64,000 nucleotides of DNA from positions 27,407-91,406 of the forward strand of contig CAMWFH010000008.1 of assembly GCA_947173485.1 (NCBI GenBank). Reading direction: 5' to 3'. The notes below the pieces were generated by a model, which was given only the letters and a program-made list of their open reading frames with translations, was not told the origin of the DNA and did not search any database. Of the stretch, positions 7,968 to 16,476 are shown piece after piece. Position 1 is the stretch's first letter. Each line of letters starts with the position of its first letter. This stretch comes from an uncultured Clostridia bacterium. GTDB taxonomy: Bacteria > Bacillota > Clostridia > Oscillospirales > Oscillospiraceae. The position numbers and the translations under genes are program-made.

Positions 7968-9329
7968 TCATTTTGTTTCCGGCGGGCCGCCGCTTGCCAG
8001 CAGCGTTTTCCGCACCCGCAGGTAGTAGTAACCGAACCCCACGGCGTCCGCCAGGACCCAGCCGATGGGGATGGCCCACCAGATGGCCGGCAGGCCGAAG
8101 GCGGGGATGGGGGCCAGGGCGTAGGCCAGGACCACACGGGTGCCCAGGGAGGCGATGGTCAGCACCACGCTCATGCCGGGCCGCCCGATGCCCCGGTAGA
8201 GACCGTAGAGCAGGAACAGACAGCCGATGCCCCAATAGAAGGACCCCTCGATCCGCAGATAGCGGATACCGGCGGCGATGATCTCCGTCTCCTCCGGCCG
8301 GACGAAGAGCAGCATCAGCTGCCGGGCGAAGAGGACCACCAGGGCCGACACGGCGATGCAGAACAGCACCGAGGTGGCCACGGCGGAGCGGATGCCCTTC
8401 TGGATCCGGTCCGGCTTTTTCGCGCCGTAGTTCTGGGAGATGAACAGGGAGAAGGCGTTGCCGAAGTCCTGGGCCGGCTGGTAGGCGAAGGCGTCCACCT
8501 TCACCGCCGCGGCGAAGGCTGCCATGACGGCGGGGCCGAAGCTGTTGACCAGGCTCTGGATCATCAGGATGCCGAAGTTCATCACCGACTGCTGGACGCT
8601 GGTCAGGGTGGAGAACTGGACGATGGTCCCCATCCGCTGGCGGTCGAAGCGCATATGCCGCCGCTCCAGCCGGAGGAGGGGGGAGCGGGCGTAGCTGTAG
8701 ACGGCGATGCACACCGCCGACACCCCCTGGGAGATCACCGTGGCCAGGGCCGCCCCCGCCACGCCCATATCCCATAGCAGGATGCAGGCCAAGTCCAGCA
8801 CGATGTTCAGCAGGGCCGACACCACCAGGAACAGCAGCGGCACCAGGGAGTTGCCCACGCTGCGGAGGAAGGCGGCAAAGAAATTATAGAGGAAGGAGAA
8901 CAGCACCCCCAGGAGGACCACCCGCAGGTAGTCCCGGGCCAGGTCGATGTTCTCCGGCGGGAAGCGCATCAGCACCAGGACCGGGTCCAGGAAGCACAGG
9001 ACCAGCACGTTGACCACCAGGGCCACCGCACCAGTGAACAGGAAGGAGAGGAACAGGACGCTCTTCAGTTCCTCCTCTTGGCCGTTGCCGAAGAGCATGG
9101 CGAACAGGGCCCCACCTCCCATGCACAGGCCGATGACGATGGAGAGGAGGAAGTTCATCAGGGTGAAGGAGGACCCCACCGCCCCCAGGGCGTCCGGGCC
9201 TATAAAGCGGCTCACGATGTATGTATCCGCCACGTTGTAGAGCTGCTGGAGCATGTTCCCCACCACCATCGGCAGGGCAAAGGCCAGCATCACCCGGACC
9301 ACGGGGCCACGGGTCAGATCCCGCTGCAT
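7968..9329 (-). CDS. MATE family multidrug/Na+ (H+) efflux transporter
   Basis: A 453-residue integral membrane protein with about 12 hydrophobic segments in two homologous halves, the normal MATE size. The N-terminal signature 'LPMVVGNMLQQLYNVADTYIVSRFIG' region is present. MATE pumps export cationic or amphipathic compounds in exchange for Na+ or H+. The ATG at 9329 (MQRDLTRGP) follows AAGGGATGG and starts just before the first helix; the longer frame adds a non-conserved lead. It is one of three MATE genes in the window and is convergent with glnS. Substrate unknown. Confidence 0.93.
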   Translation of the reverse strand: MQRDLTRGPVVRVMLAFALPMVVGNMLQQLYNVADTYIVSRFIGPDALGAVGSSFTLMNFLLSIVIGLCMGGGALFAMLFGNGQEEELKSVLFLSFLFTGAVALVVNVLVLCFLDPVLVLMRFPPENIDLARDYLRVVLLGVLFSFLYNFFAAFLRSVGNSLVPLLFLVVSALLNIVLDLACILLWDMGVAGAALATVISQGVSAVCIAVYSYARSPLLRLERRHMRFDRQRMGTIVQFSTLTSVQQSVMNFGILMIQSLVNSFGPAVMAAFAAAVKVDAFAYQPAQDFGNAFSLFISQNYGAKKPDRIQKGIRSAVATSVLFCIAVSALVVLFARQLMLLFVRPEETEIIAAGIRYLRIEGSFYWGIGCLFLLYGLYRGIGRPGMSVVLTIASLGTRVVLAYALAPIPAFGLPAIWWAIPIGWVLADAVGFGYYYLRVRKTLLASGGPPETK

Positions 9330-9478
9330 ATCGCATCCATCCCTTCTTACGATCGTTTGGATACAATATGGCATGGAATGGAGAAATTGTCAAGACGGAG
9401 AAATACCCTATGGAGATCGCTGCCATTGTGTGCTATACTAGGGGCGATACGCGGGTCTCCCCGCTGACGGAGGTATAT

Positions 9479-10567
9479 ATGGACAAGCAAGAACGAGACG
9501 GGCTGCTGGCGCAGATCAGCCAGTGGTATAAGGATGGCCAATTCTCCGCGATCGTCCAGGCCCTTGAGGCGCTGCCGGAGCGGGACTATCAGACGGCCCT
9601 CCTGCTGGCCTGGGCCTACAACAGCCTGGCCGTCCTGGGCGACGGCCGGGCCAACGAGGATACGGAGGAGGTAGACCAGCCCCTGCTGGAGAAGGCCGCT
9701 GCCGTCCTGGAGAGCGTGGCGGAGGAGGGAGAGGCGGACCCCCTCTGGGTCTCCCGGATGGCCTATGTCCTGTGGATGCTCCCAGGACGGGAGGCGGAGG
9801 CCTTGCCCTACGCCCGGCGCTGGGCGGCGATGGAGCCGGAGACGGCGGAGGCCGGGGCGCTGGTGGAGGAGATCGTATCCTTCCTGAACGGCGCCACCTC
9901 CCCGGAGATGTACACGCCGGAGCAGATGGAGCGGGTGGAGCAGTATATCGGCGAGACCTTCGGGGACTATGAGCAGGTGTTCCATGAGCTGGTGTCCCCG
10001 GATATCCATGTGGACATCTGTATGATCCCCCCGGCGGAGGGCAGGAACTACCAGACCCTGGTCACCATGGGCATGGGGGCCCACCGGATGGACGTGCCGG
10101 AGGAGCTGGCGGCATATGAGCTGGAGCGGGCGGAGCTGCTGATCTGCTTGCCGCCGGACTGGCGGCTGGACCAGGAAGCGCTCCAGGACGAGCGGTGGTA
10201 TTGGCCCGTCCGGCTGCTCAAGACCGTGGCCCGCCTGCCCATCGGCAGCGGCAGCTGGGTAGCCGCCGGCCACACCGTGGGCCTTGGACAGGGGGAGACC
10301 TACGCCGGCACCGGCTTCAGCAGCGTGCTGCTGCTGCCCCCCGCCATGGCGGAAGGGGACTGCTCCCTGCCGGAGGGGGACCGGGTGCATTTCTACCAGC
10401 TGCTCCCGCTGTACCCGGAGGAGCTGGCCTATAAATTGGAGCATGATATGGAGGAGCTGCTGCGGCGGATGCGGCCCATCAGCTTCGTGGTGGATGTCCG
10501 CCGGCCCCGCCGGCTGAAAAAAGCGCCGCCTGCTTGGCAGGACGGCAATAAAAGGGGGAGCTATTGA
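9479..10567 (+). CDS. TPR-like module plus suppressor-of-fused (SUFU) domain protein
   Basis: A 362-residue cytoplasmic protein. Residues 1-145 are helical and TPR-like, opening 'MDKQERDGLLAQISQWYKDG'. Residues ~150-345 match the bacterial SUFU domain: 'YQTLVTMGMGAHRMDVPEE', 'ELLICLPPDWRL', 'WPVRLLKTVARLPI', 'HTVGLG' and 'FSSVLLLPP'. Bacterial SUFU domains are frequent in immunity proteins of polymorphic toxin systems; that role here is inference. ATG 9479 follows GGAGG, and a TATACT -10 lies at 9434-9439. It leads a six-gene plus-strand run, and its stop overlaps the next start. The next gene shares its N-terminal module. Confidence 0.85.
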   Translation: MDKQERDGLLAQISQWYKDGQFSAIVQALEALPERDYQTALLLAWAYNSLAVLGDGRANEDTEEVDQPLLEKAAAVLESVAEEGEADPLWVSRMAYVLWMLPGREAEALPYARRWAAMEPETAEAGALVEEIVSFLNGATSPEMYTPEQMERVEQYIGETFGDYEQVFHELVSPDIHVDICMIPPAEGRNYQTLVTMGMGAHRMDVPEELAAYELERAELLICLPPDWRLDQEALQDERWYWPVRLLKTVARLPIGSGSWVAAGHTVGLGQGETYAGTGFSSVLLLPPAMAEGDCSLPEGDRVHFYQLLPLYPEELAYKLEHDMEELLRRMRPISFVVDVRRPRRLKKAPPAWQDGNKRGSY

Positions 10568-11535
10568 TGGATAAGAAGGATAGGAAGGCGCTCCTGGACC
10601 AGATCGAGCGGTGGCACCGGAAGGACGGGGCCCACCAGCAGATCGTGGACGCCATCGAGGCCCTGCCGGCGGCGGAGCGGGACTATGAGCTGACGAACCT
10701 GCTGGCCCGGGCCTATAACAACCTGGCCACTATGGAGGACCAGGGCAGGCCCGCTCTGGAGCGGGCCGCGGCCCTGCTGGAGAGCGTGACGGCAGAGGGG
10801 GAGGGCGACGCCACCTGGCACTACCGCCTGGGCTACTCCCTCTTCTACCTGGACCGGGAGGAGGAGGCCCTGGCCCACTTCCAGCGGGCGCTGGAGCTGG
10901 ACCCGGAGGAGGCGGACGTGGCCTACTTCATCGACCGCTGCCGCCGGACCATCGCCGCCCAGGAGCGGACGGACGCCCCTACGGGCGCGGCTGAACACCT
11001 TTACGTCACCCTCACCCTCAATGCCCGGTTCCAGCCCCAGCACCGCCACGATCTGGAGGACGTGCTGAACGAGGTGCTGGAGGAGGCCGAGATCGGAGAG
11101 GTGGACGGCGGCGGCACCCTGCTGGAGCCCAGCGGGGAGGTCAAGTCCTGCGATATCGTGATCAAGCTCTGGATGGAGGACTATATCGACAACCTGATGT
11201 CCCTCCTGGACGCTCTCATGATCCCCAAGGGCTCCGTGCTGCACTGCGGCGAGGGCCGGGACTTCCCTGTAGGGCAGGACGAGGGCCTGGGCCTCTATCT
11301 CAACGGGACAGAGCTGCCGGACCAGGTCTACCGGGACTGCGATATCAATTTTGTCCTCCAGCGGCTCGGTGAGCTGCTGGGGGAGGAGGGCCAGCTCTAC
11401 AGCTGGTGGGAGGGCCCACGGGATACGGCCCTCTACTTCTACGGCCCCTCCTATGAGGGGATGCTGGCCGCGATCCGGGACTTCCTGGAGACCTATCCCC
11501 TGTGCCAGAAGTGCGTGGTCTCGCGGATCGCGTGA
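10567..11535 (+). CDS. TPR-like module protein with unknown C-terminal domain (paralogue of the SUFU gene's N-terminus)
   Basis: A 322-residue protein. The start, 'MDKKDRKALLDQIERWHRKDG', closely parallels the upstream SUFU protein (MDKQERDGLLAQISQWYKDG), as does the stretch around 'LLARAYNNLATM'. A clear TPR follows at ~80-115 ('YRLGYSLFYLDREEEALAHF'). Residues 130-322 form a different domain I do not recognise, with 'CDIVIKLWMEDYIDNLMSLLDAL' and 'ALYFYGPSYEGM'. ATG 10567 overlaps the previous TGA and follows AGGGGGAG. The pair looks like a duplication with a swapped C-terminal domain. Function unknown; the neighbourhood suggests an immunity-type or stress-related role. Confidence 0.75.
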   Translation: MDKKDRKALLDQIERWHRKDGAHQQIVDAIEALPAAERDYELTNLLARAYNNLATMEDQGRPALERAAALLESVTAEGEGDATWHYRLGYSLFYLDREEEALAHFQRALELDPEEADVAYFIDRCRRTIAAQERTDAPTGAAEHLYVTLTLNARFQPQHRHDLEDVLNEVLEEAEIGEVDGGGTLLEPSGEVKSCDIVIKLWMEDYIDNLMSLLDALMIPKGSVLHCGEGRDFPVGQDEGLGLYLNGTELPDQVYRDCDINFVLQRLGELLGEEGQLYSWWEGPRDTALYFYGPSYEGMLAAIRDFLETYPLCQKCVVSRIA

Positions 11536-11579
11536 AGGCAGATAGAGCTGCATATGTTATGTAAAGGAGAACTGTCCCT

Positions 11580-12785
11580 ATGAACCAGATCCAACAGCAA
11601 GCGGCCCTCCAGGCCATGACCGAGTGGCTCCGCCACCCCCAGGAGCTGGGCAGGCCGCCGGCACAGATCGAGTGTGCCGGGGAGTTCGACCGCTATGGGC
11701 TCCACTACTACATCTTCAAGTATAAAAGGACCATCCTGGACAGCCAGTGGCTCCTGGGGGTCTGCGGCGGCTACGAGCCGGGCTCCACCGACCACTGCGG
11801 CCATGTGTTCAGTGAGATGGAGCCCTATACCGAAGCCAGCGCCCAGGAGGACGCCATCGCCCTGGTAGAGCAGGTCTGCGCCTACTGGCAGGAGGAGGCG
11901 GAGGCCGCCGAGGAGGAGAAGGAGAACGCCGGCACCATGCTGGCCTTCGTGCTGCTGGAGGAGGCGTCCTTCGACCGGGAGGCGTTCCTGCAAGAGCTGC
12001 GGGACACCTGGCAAGTGGAGGACGAGGACGATGAAGAGGATGAGGACGAGGATGAGGAAGATGAGGAGGATAGTCCCGGCCCGGAGGACGAGGACCTAGA
12101 GACTGTCCTTCTCACCTGCCAGGGGACCACGCTGGCGGTGTCCCTGATACCGGGACCGATCCCGGAGGAGGAGATCGTCTACCACGCTCAGAGGAACTAT
12201 ATGTGGCCGGAGGCCGCGGACACCGTGGAGCGCCACCAGGCCCATCTGCTGGTGGCGGCGCTGCGCCAGCCGGGGGAGGAGACCAGCCCGCTGGACAACG
12301 GGGCCATGCTGGTGAAGGCGGTGGCGGCCTGCTGCCGGCAGAAGGGCGTCCTGGGCGTCTACGCCAACGGGGTGGTCTACCAGCCAGAGTTCTATACGGA
12401 CTTTGCGGAGATGATGAAGGAGGACCTGCTGCCGCTGTTCAACCTGGTGTGGTTCGGTCTGTACCAGGACGAGAAGGGCCGCTTCAGCGGCTACACCGAG
12501 GGGCTGCGGGCCCTGGGCTATGATGAGATGGAGGTGCTGGAGACGGATGTCCAGCCCAAAGAGCTGCGGGAGTTTTTGATGAACATCACTGCTTATGTGC
12601 TGGAGGAGGACGTGATCCTGGAGGACGGGGAGACCATCGGCTTTTCCGCCCAGGAGAAGCTGCCCATCACCAAGAGCCGGGGCGTGGCCCTGGAGGGGGA
12701 GACCTTGAAGATCGGCTGGCCCCAGCCTAAAAAGCGGAGTTCCTCCATCGGGAAAAGTAAGAAAAAGCAAGAAAAGGAGCGTTGA
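11580..12785 (+). CDS. DUF4261 domain protein with internal acidic run
   Basis: A 401-residue cytoplasmic protein. Residues 1-145 are a mixed alpha/beta domain. A near-continuous Asp/Glu stretch (about 148-168) acts as a linker. Residues 175-380 match the DUF4261 layout, with 'HLLVAAL', 'VLGVYANGVVYQPEFY', 'NLVWFGLYQD', 'GYTEGLRALGYDEMEVL' and 'GETIGFSAQEKLPI'. The tail is Lys/Ser-rich. DUF4261 proteins often occur beside SUFU and other immunity-type domains. ATG 11580 lies behind AAAGGAGA. The next gene starts 2 bases after its stop. Role unknown. Confidence 0.75.
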   Translation: MNQIQQQAALQAMTEWLRHPQELGRPPAQIECAGEFDRYGLHYYIFKYKRTILDSQWLLGVCGGYEPGSTDHCGHVFSEMEPYTEASAQEDAIALVEQVCAYWQEEAEAAEEEKENAGTMLAFVLLEEASFDREAFLQELRDTWQVEDEDDEEDEDEDEEDEEDSPGPEDEDLETVLLTCQGTTLAVSLIPGPIPEEEIVYHAQRNYMWPEAADTVERHQAHLLVAALRQPGEETSPLDNGAMLVKAVAACCRQKGVLGVYANGVVYQPEFYTDFAEMMKEDLLPLFNLVWFGLYQDEKGRFSGYTEGLRALGYDEMEVLETDVQPKELREFLMNITAYVLEEDVILEDGETIGFSAQEKLPITKSRGVALEGETLKIGWPQPKKRSSSIGKSKKKQEKER

Positions 12786-12787
12786 CG

Positions 12788-13597
12788 ATGGGTCTGGCAG
12801 CGGCAAAGAAAAGATTTGAGAAGGACTATCAGGAGCAGGAGGAGATTCTGACCGTTTTGACGAACGAGAGCGTAGGGGGCGCGTACCTCTATGAGAAAGG
12901 CATCTGGGTCCCCTCCGCCGGCCTGCTGGCCTGGGTGGACGGCGAGGGGACCTTCCACAGAGCGGCGCCGGGGCAGATCTGCTCCCTGAGCTGGCTGGTG
13001 GAGGAGCAAGAGCAGCATGAGCGGGGCTGGGGCTATAACTTGAAGGCGCTGTCCATCTACCAGGTCCGCTGCCGGAAGAACCTGCACACCAGCTCCTGGC
13101 TGCTGCTGGAGGTACTGGGCCGGGACTTAGAGCATCCGGCGCTGGAGGAGGTCCTGGCGGACTATAAGCGCCCCGTGACCTTCACCGACCCCCTCTGCGG
13201 CGAATTTGCCCTGGACCGGCAGTTCAGCTGGTTTGCCTGTGAGATGGACTGGGCCGGGGAGCGGTGCCTTGTCTACCTGGAGTGCGATGAGGAGGACGGA
13301 GAGACGGCTGAGGCCGCCTTGGCGGCCTTCAAGCCCATCTACCAGGCGGCGGCGGACTGGGACCGGCGGTTCCGGGCCTTCGCCGCCCAGGAGCTGGCGG
13401 AGCTGGCCAGCGACTGGCAGGATACAGCCGTCACGGAGGAGGACTTCGCCCGCCGGATCTCCATCAGCGAGTTCTCCATGGACCCGGAGGGGACCTATAC
13501 GGCCTACTACGACGATGGGGACCTGTTCTTTGGCCATGTGATCGTCATCACCGGGGACGAAGAGAGCGGCCCGGAGGATGCCGAGATCGCGGGGTGA
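12788..13597 (+). CDS. DUF2262 domain protein
   Basis: A 269-residue cytoplasmic protein. The C-terminal half carries the DUF2262 pattern: 'FALDRQFSWFACEMDWAGE' near residue 140, a helical stretch with 'AAQELAELASDWQD', and the terminal 'DGDLFFGHVIVIT' block near 245-257. The N-terminal ~110 residues are not recognised. I chose ATG 12788, directly after the upstream TGA, over the ACG-preceded longer frame. DUF2262 is another domain common in immunity-like clusters. It is translationally close-packed with both neighbours. Confidence 0.75.
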   Translation: MGLAAAKKRFEKDYQEQEEILTVLTNESVGGAYLYEKGIWVPSAGLLAWVDGEGTFHRAAPGQICSLSWLVEEQEQHERGWGYNLKALSIYQVRCRKNLHTSSWLLLEVLGRDLEHPALEEVLADYKRPVTFTDPLCGEFALDRQFSWFACEMDWAGERCLVYLECDEEDGETAEAALAAFKPIYQAAADWDRRFRAFAAQELAELASDWQDTAVTEEDFARRISISEFSMDPEGTYTAYYDDGDLFFGHVIVITGDEESGPEDAEIAG

Positions 13598-13603
13598 GGA
13601 CGG

Positions 13604-14320
13604 GTGAACATCGCCTATACGGAGCGCTACGCCGCCTACCGGGCGGAGGAGGAGAGCGTCTTTTCCCATCCCAGCGGCCGCCGGGAGGAGTGGCTCGTGC
13701 CGCTGGAGGACGGGTATGCCGTCCGCACCCGGTACTTTTGGGAGGAGAAAGCGGGCTACTGCCTCCACGCCAGTGAGAGCGTCCTCCTGGACGGGGAGGG
13801 CCGGACGGTCTACACCTGGCGCAACTTGAACGATGACGCCGAGTTCGCCGCCCTGGTCCGTCACCGGGACGGCAGGCGCTACCTGGTGTTCCGCCGGGAG
13901 CTCTACGGCTACAGCGTGCTGGAGATAGAGACTGGGGAGGATTTCCATTTCGTCCCCAGCCAGTCCCTTCCGGCGGAGGGGGAAAAATTTGAGGAGACCT
14001 TCATCTGGACCGGCGTCCACTACGACCCGGTGAGCAGCCTGCTGGCGGCCTCCGGGTGCTACTGGGCCTGCCCCAACGAGACGGTCCTGCTGGACTTCTC
14101 CCAGCCCCTGGCGGAACGACCCTGGATAGAGCTCCATGAGCTGCTGGACCCGGCGTACGATCTATATGACGATATCGACTTCGACCGCTGGGACGGGGAG
14201 GGAGGCGTGCATCTCCGGGTATTCGATGTACGAACGATGCAGTATGAGCCGCTCCATCTGCCGGCCAAGCGGCTGGGGCATCTGCGGCGCAGCTTAAAAA
14301 ATAGGAGGGATGACACATGA
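13604..14320 (+). CDS. Conserved-looking hypothetical protein, beta-rich
   Basis: A 238-residue soluble protein starting at GTG 13604, 6 bases after the previous stop. It is rich in aromatic and acidic residues and predicted mostly beta ('GYAVRTRYFWEE', 'YTWRNLNDDAEFAALV', 'RRELYGYSVLEIETGE', 'FEETFIWTGVHYDP', 'ASGCYWACPNETVLLDF'). The alternating strand pattern resembles part of a beta-propeller or a SUKH-like beta sheet, but I cannot assign a family. Its last bases overlap the next start by ATGA. Position in the SUFU/DUF4261/DUF2262 run is the only functional hint. Confidence 0.7.
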   Translation: MNIAYTERYAAYRAEEESVFSHPSGRREEWLVPLEDGYAVRTRYFWEEKAGYCLHASESVLLDGEGRTVYTWRNLNDDAEFAALVRHRDGRRYLVFRRELYGYSVLEIETGEDFHFVPSQSLPAEGEKFEETFIWTGVHYDPVSSLLAASGCYWACPNETVLLDFSQPLAERPWIELHELLDPAYDLYDDIDFDRWDGEGGVHLRVFDVRTMQYEPLHLPAKRLGHLRRSLKNRRDDT

Positions 14321-14823
14321 AGAAGCGTCACACAGGCAGGACCGTGTTGCTGGCCGTGCTGGCCCTGGTGGTAGTGGGGGTCCTGGCGGCGGTGGCAGCG
14401 TACTTTTTGCTGGGCAAAAAGACGGCGGTGAAGCCGGAGAAATTCATAGAGGTGCTGACGGCCCACGATATCCCCTATGAGGACATCACGGCGGAGCTGG
14501 CCTTGGAGACCAAGGAGTATGAGCAGGGCCTCTTCGGAGAGGGGACAGACCCGGCCAACTACGTCCAGGCGGAATACTACCGGCTGGTGAGCGAGAGCGC
14601 CGCTCAGCGGTTCTTCGGCAGCGTGAAGGCCGCCTTCGAGGCCCAGAAGGGGAACGCCTCCGGTACTACCTCCGTGGAGCTGGGCAACTACGCGATCTAC
14701 TCCCTCACCACCAACGGTTCCTACTACTATATCGCCCGGGTGGACCAGACGGTGGTGATCTTCGTTGCCGACGAGAGCTGCAAGGACCAGGTCAAGGCGA
14801 TGTGCAAGGCCATGGGGTACTGA
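14317..14823 (+). CDS. Small membrane-anchored hypothetical protein
   Basis: A 168-residue protein with a Lys/Arg-rich start, one hydrophobic segment (residues 10-31, 'VLLAVLALVVVGVLAAVAAY'), and a ~135-residue extracytoplasmic domain of mixed alpha/beta character with 'FIEVLTAHDIPYEDIT' and 'YYYIARVDQTVVIFVAD'. The anchor lacks a lipobox cysteine. The gene overlaps the previous stop by 4 bases (ATGA), so it is coupled to the cluster, and it is the only clearly membrane-bound member. Function unknown. Confidence 0.7.
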   Translation: MKKRHTGRTVLLAVLALVVVGVLAAVAAYFLLGKKTAVKPEKFIEVLTAHDIPYEDITAELALETKEYEQGLFGEGTDPANYVQAEYYRLVSESAAQRFFGSVKAAFEAQKGNASGTTSVELGNYAIYSLTTNGSYYYIARVDQTVVIFVADESCKDQVKAMCKAMGY

Positions 14824-14884
14824 AAACGGCTAAAACGCCCCCGCGCAACCGCAAGTTGACAGGTTTTTCTCCAAACGCAACAGA

Positions 14885-14934
14885 GATCTGGTGTATCGTG
14901 CGCCGCCGCGCTGGTATACTGGCGCCACCAGATC
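14885..14934 (+). promoter_or_regulatory. Promoter with flanking inverted repeat upstream of the XRE-family gene
   Basis: A perfect 9-base inverted repeat GATCTGGTG (14885-14893) / CACCAGATC (14926-14934) flanks an extended -10 element TGGTATACT (-10 at 14915-14920). The arms are about 41 bases apart centre to centre, near four helical turns. This is a plausible operator pair for the adjacent XRE-family regulator; the -35 is weak. Confidence 0.5.
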
Positions 14935-14950
14935 AAAGGAGGAAGTGCAT

Positions 14951-15844
14951 ATGAGCTTCAGAGAAAACCTGCAATACCTGCGCCGCCGGGAGAACATCAC
15001 CCAGGAGGACTTAGCCGAGCGGCTGGAGGTCTCCCGCCAGACCGTGAGCAAATGGGAGAGCGGGGCCTGCTACCCGGAGATGGAGAAGCTGCTCCAGCTC
15101 TGCGACATGTTCCATATCGACCTGGACACCCTGCTCCGCGGCAGCGTGGAGCGGGACCAGGCCGCTGACACGGCCTGCTATGACCGGGCGATGAACGTCT
15201 TTACCTGGCAGGTGGCCCTCTCTGTGGGGGCGCTGATCGCCGCTGCCGCTCTGACCATGCTGCTGGAGGCCGGGGGCCTGCCGGAGATGGTCACCGGCGC
15301 GGTCTTTCTGCTGGTGCTGACAGCGGCGGTGGTGGTCCTGGTGGCCGGGGGCATCCAGTACAGCTTTTTCCGGGAGAAGCACCCCGTCATCGAGGACTTT
15401 TACACGGAGGAGCAGCGGGACGCCTTCCGGCGGCGGTTCGTCTGGTGTATCGCCGGGGGCGTGGGGGCGATCCTCTTCGGTATGGTGCTGACCGTCCTGT
15501 TCTTCTGTGTGTTCCCCGAGCGGGAGCCCTATGAGAGCTGGATCATGTCGGCGTTCCTGCTCATCGTGGCCGGGGCGGTGACCACCTTCATCTATGCCGG
15601 GATGCAGCACCAGAAGTATCAGATCGACCGGTACAACCGGGACAACGACCCTGCCCCCGCCGTCAAGGCCCGGCAGAGGCTCATCAGCGCCATCCACGGC
15701 GCGCTGATGCTCCTGGCGGCGGCGGTCTATGTGGGGCTGGGGCTGACCCGGGGCACCTGGCGGACGGACTGGTGGCTCTTCGCGGTGGGGGGCATCCTCT
15801 GCGGCGTGGTGAGCGCGCTGCTGGACCCCTACCGGGACGAATAA
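14951..15844 (+). CDS. XRE-family HTH regulator with C-terminal membrane domain
   Basis: A 297-residue protein. Residues 1-65 are a helix-turn-helix of the Cro/CI type ('ITQEDLAERLEVSRQTVSKWESG'). Residues ~85-290 contain five or six hydrophobic segments. Such HTH-membrane fusions are common in Clostridia and are thought to sense membrane or envelope state while binding DNA; the signal is unknown. ATG 14951 sits 7 bases after GGAGGAAG. The inverted repeat flanking its promoter suggests autoregulation. It follows the six-gene cluster on the same strand with its own promoter and ends in a strong terminator. Confidence 0.88.
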   Translation: MSFRENLQYLRRRENITQEDLAERLEVSRQTVSKWESGACYPEMEKLLQLCDMFHIDLDTLLRGSVERDQAADTACYDRAMNVFTWQVALSVGALIAAAALTMLLEAGGLPEMVTGAVFLLVLTAAVVVLVAGGIQYSFFREKHPVIEDFYTEEQRDAFRRRFVWCIAGGVGAILFGMVLTVLFFCVFPEREPYESWIMSAFLLIVAGAVTTFIYAGMQHQKYQIDRYNRDNDPAPAVKARQRLISAIHGALMLLAAAVYVGLGLTRGTWRTDWWLFAVGGILCGVVSALLDPYRDE

Positions 15845-15848
15845 CGAA

Positions 15849-15889
15849 CAGGACGGCGTGACCGGAATGGCCATGCCGTCCTGCTTTTT
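15849..15889 (+). terminator. Terminator between the XRE gene and convergent kptA
   Basis: CAGGACGGCGTG / CATGCCGTCCTG stem followed by CTTTTTG, right after the XRE-family stop and before the convergent kptA stop. Confidence 0.85.
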
Positions 15890-15902
15890 GATAACATCCA
15901 GT

Positions 15903-16463
15903 CTAAAATGTCTCCTGTATCACCCGGAGGAACCGCCAGGGCACTGCCTCGCACTGCCAGACGCCGTTTTCTGAGAGATAAAAGACATACCCCTCCGCCG
16001 CCATCGCCGCCGCGTCCACCGCCAGTACCACCGGCGGGCCGTGGCGGCGGCCTACGGTCAGAGCGGTGGCGGTGTCCTTGGAGAGGTGGACATACTGCCG
16101 GGACATGGGCCGCAGGCCCTGGGAGCGGATGCTGTCCAAGAACCGGCGGGCGGTGCCGTGATAGAGAGTATCCGGGGGCGGCAGCTGCCGCAGCTCCACG
16201 TCCACCCGGACGGAGTGGCCCTGGTTGGCCCGGATCTTGGTGTGATCGTCGTTGAAGCTGTAGCGGGTCTTGTCGTTCTCCCGGACGATCCGCTCCAGGT
16301 CCTCCCTGGTGAGGGACCGCCCCGCCTGGGCGCACCCGGCCAGCAGGGCGTCCACATCGGCCCAGCCGTGGGCGTCCAGGGTGATATGGGCCGCCGACGG
16401 CTGGTGGCGCAGCACCAGACTGAGGAACCGCCCCAGGGAGACATCTCGTTTGCTCTGTTCCAT
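15903..16463 (-). CDS. kptA: RNA 2'-phosphotransferase, Tpt1/KptA family
   Basis: A 186-residue KptA protein of normal length. Family hallmarks: 'LGRFLSLVLRHQP' (catalytic R19-H20), 'HGWADVDALL', 'DKTRYSF', 'IRANQGHSV' (78-84) and the NAD-binding 'YHGTARRFLDSIRSQGL' (101-117). Tpt1 enzymes move an internal RNA 2'-phosphate to NAD+, giving ADP-ribose-1'',2''-cyclic phosphate and nicotinamide; some bacterial members also ADP-ribosylate 5'-phosphorylated nucleic acid ends. Bacteria lack the fungal tRNA-splicing route, so the physiological substrate is open. It lies 13 bases after a Uma2 gene and downstream of a PARG-type gene on the same strand, which points to ADP-ribose chemistry. Confidence 0.93.
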   Translation of the reverse strand: MEQSKRDVSLGRFLSLVLRHQPSAAHITLDAHGWADVDALLAGCAQAGRSLTREDLERIVRENDKTRYSFNDDHTKIRANQGHSVRVDVELRQLPPPDTLYHGTARRFLDSIRSQGLRPMSRQYVHLSKDTATALTVGRRHGPPVVLAVDAAAMAAEGYVFYLSENGVWQCEAVPWRFLRVIQETF

Positions 16464-16476
16464 CAGGTGCGCCTCC

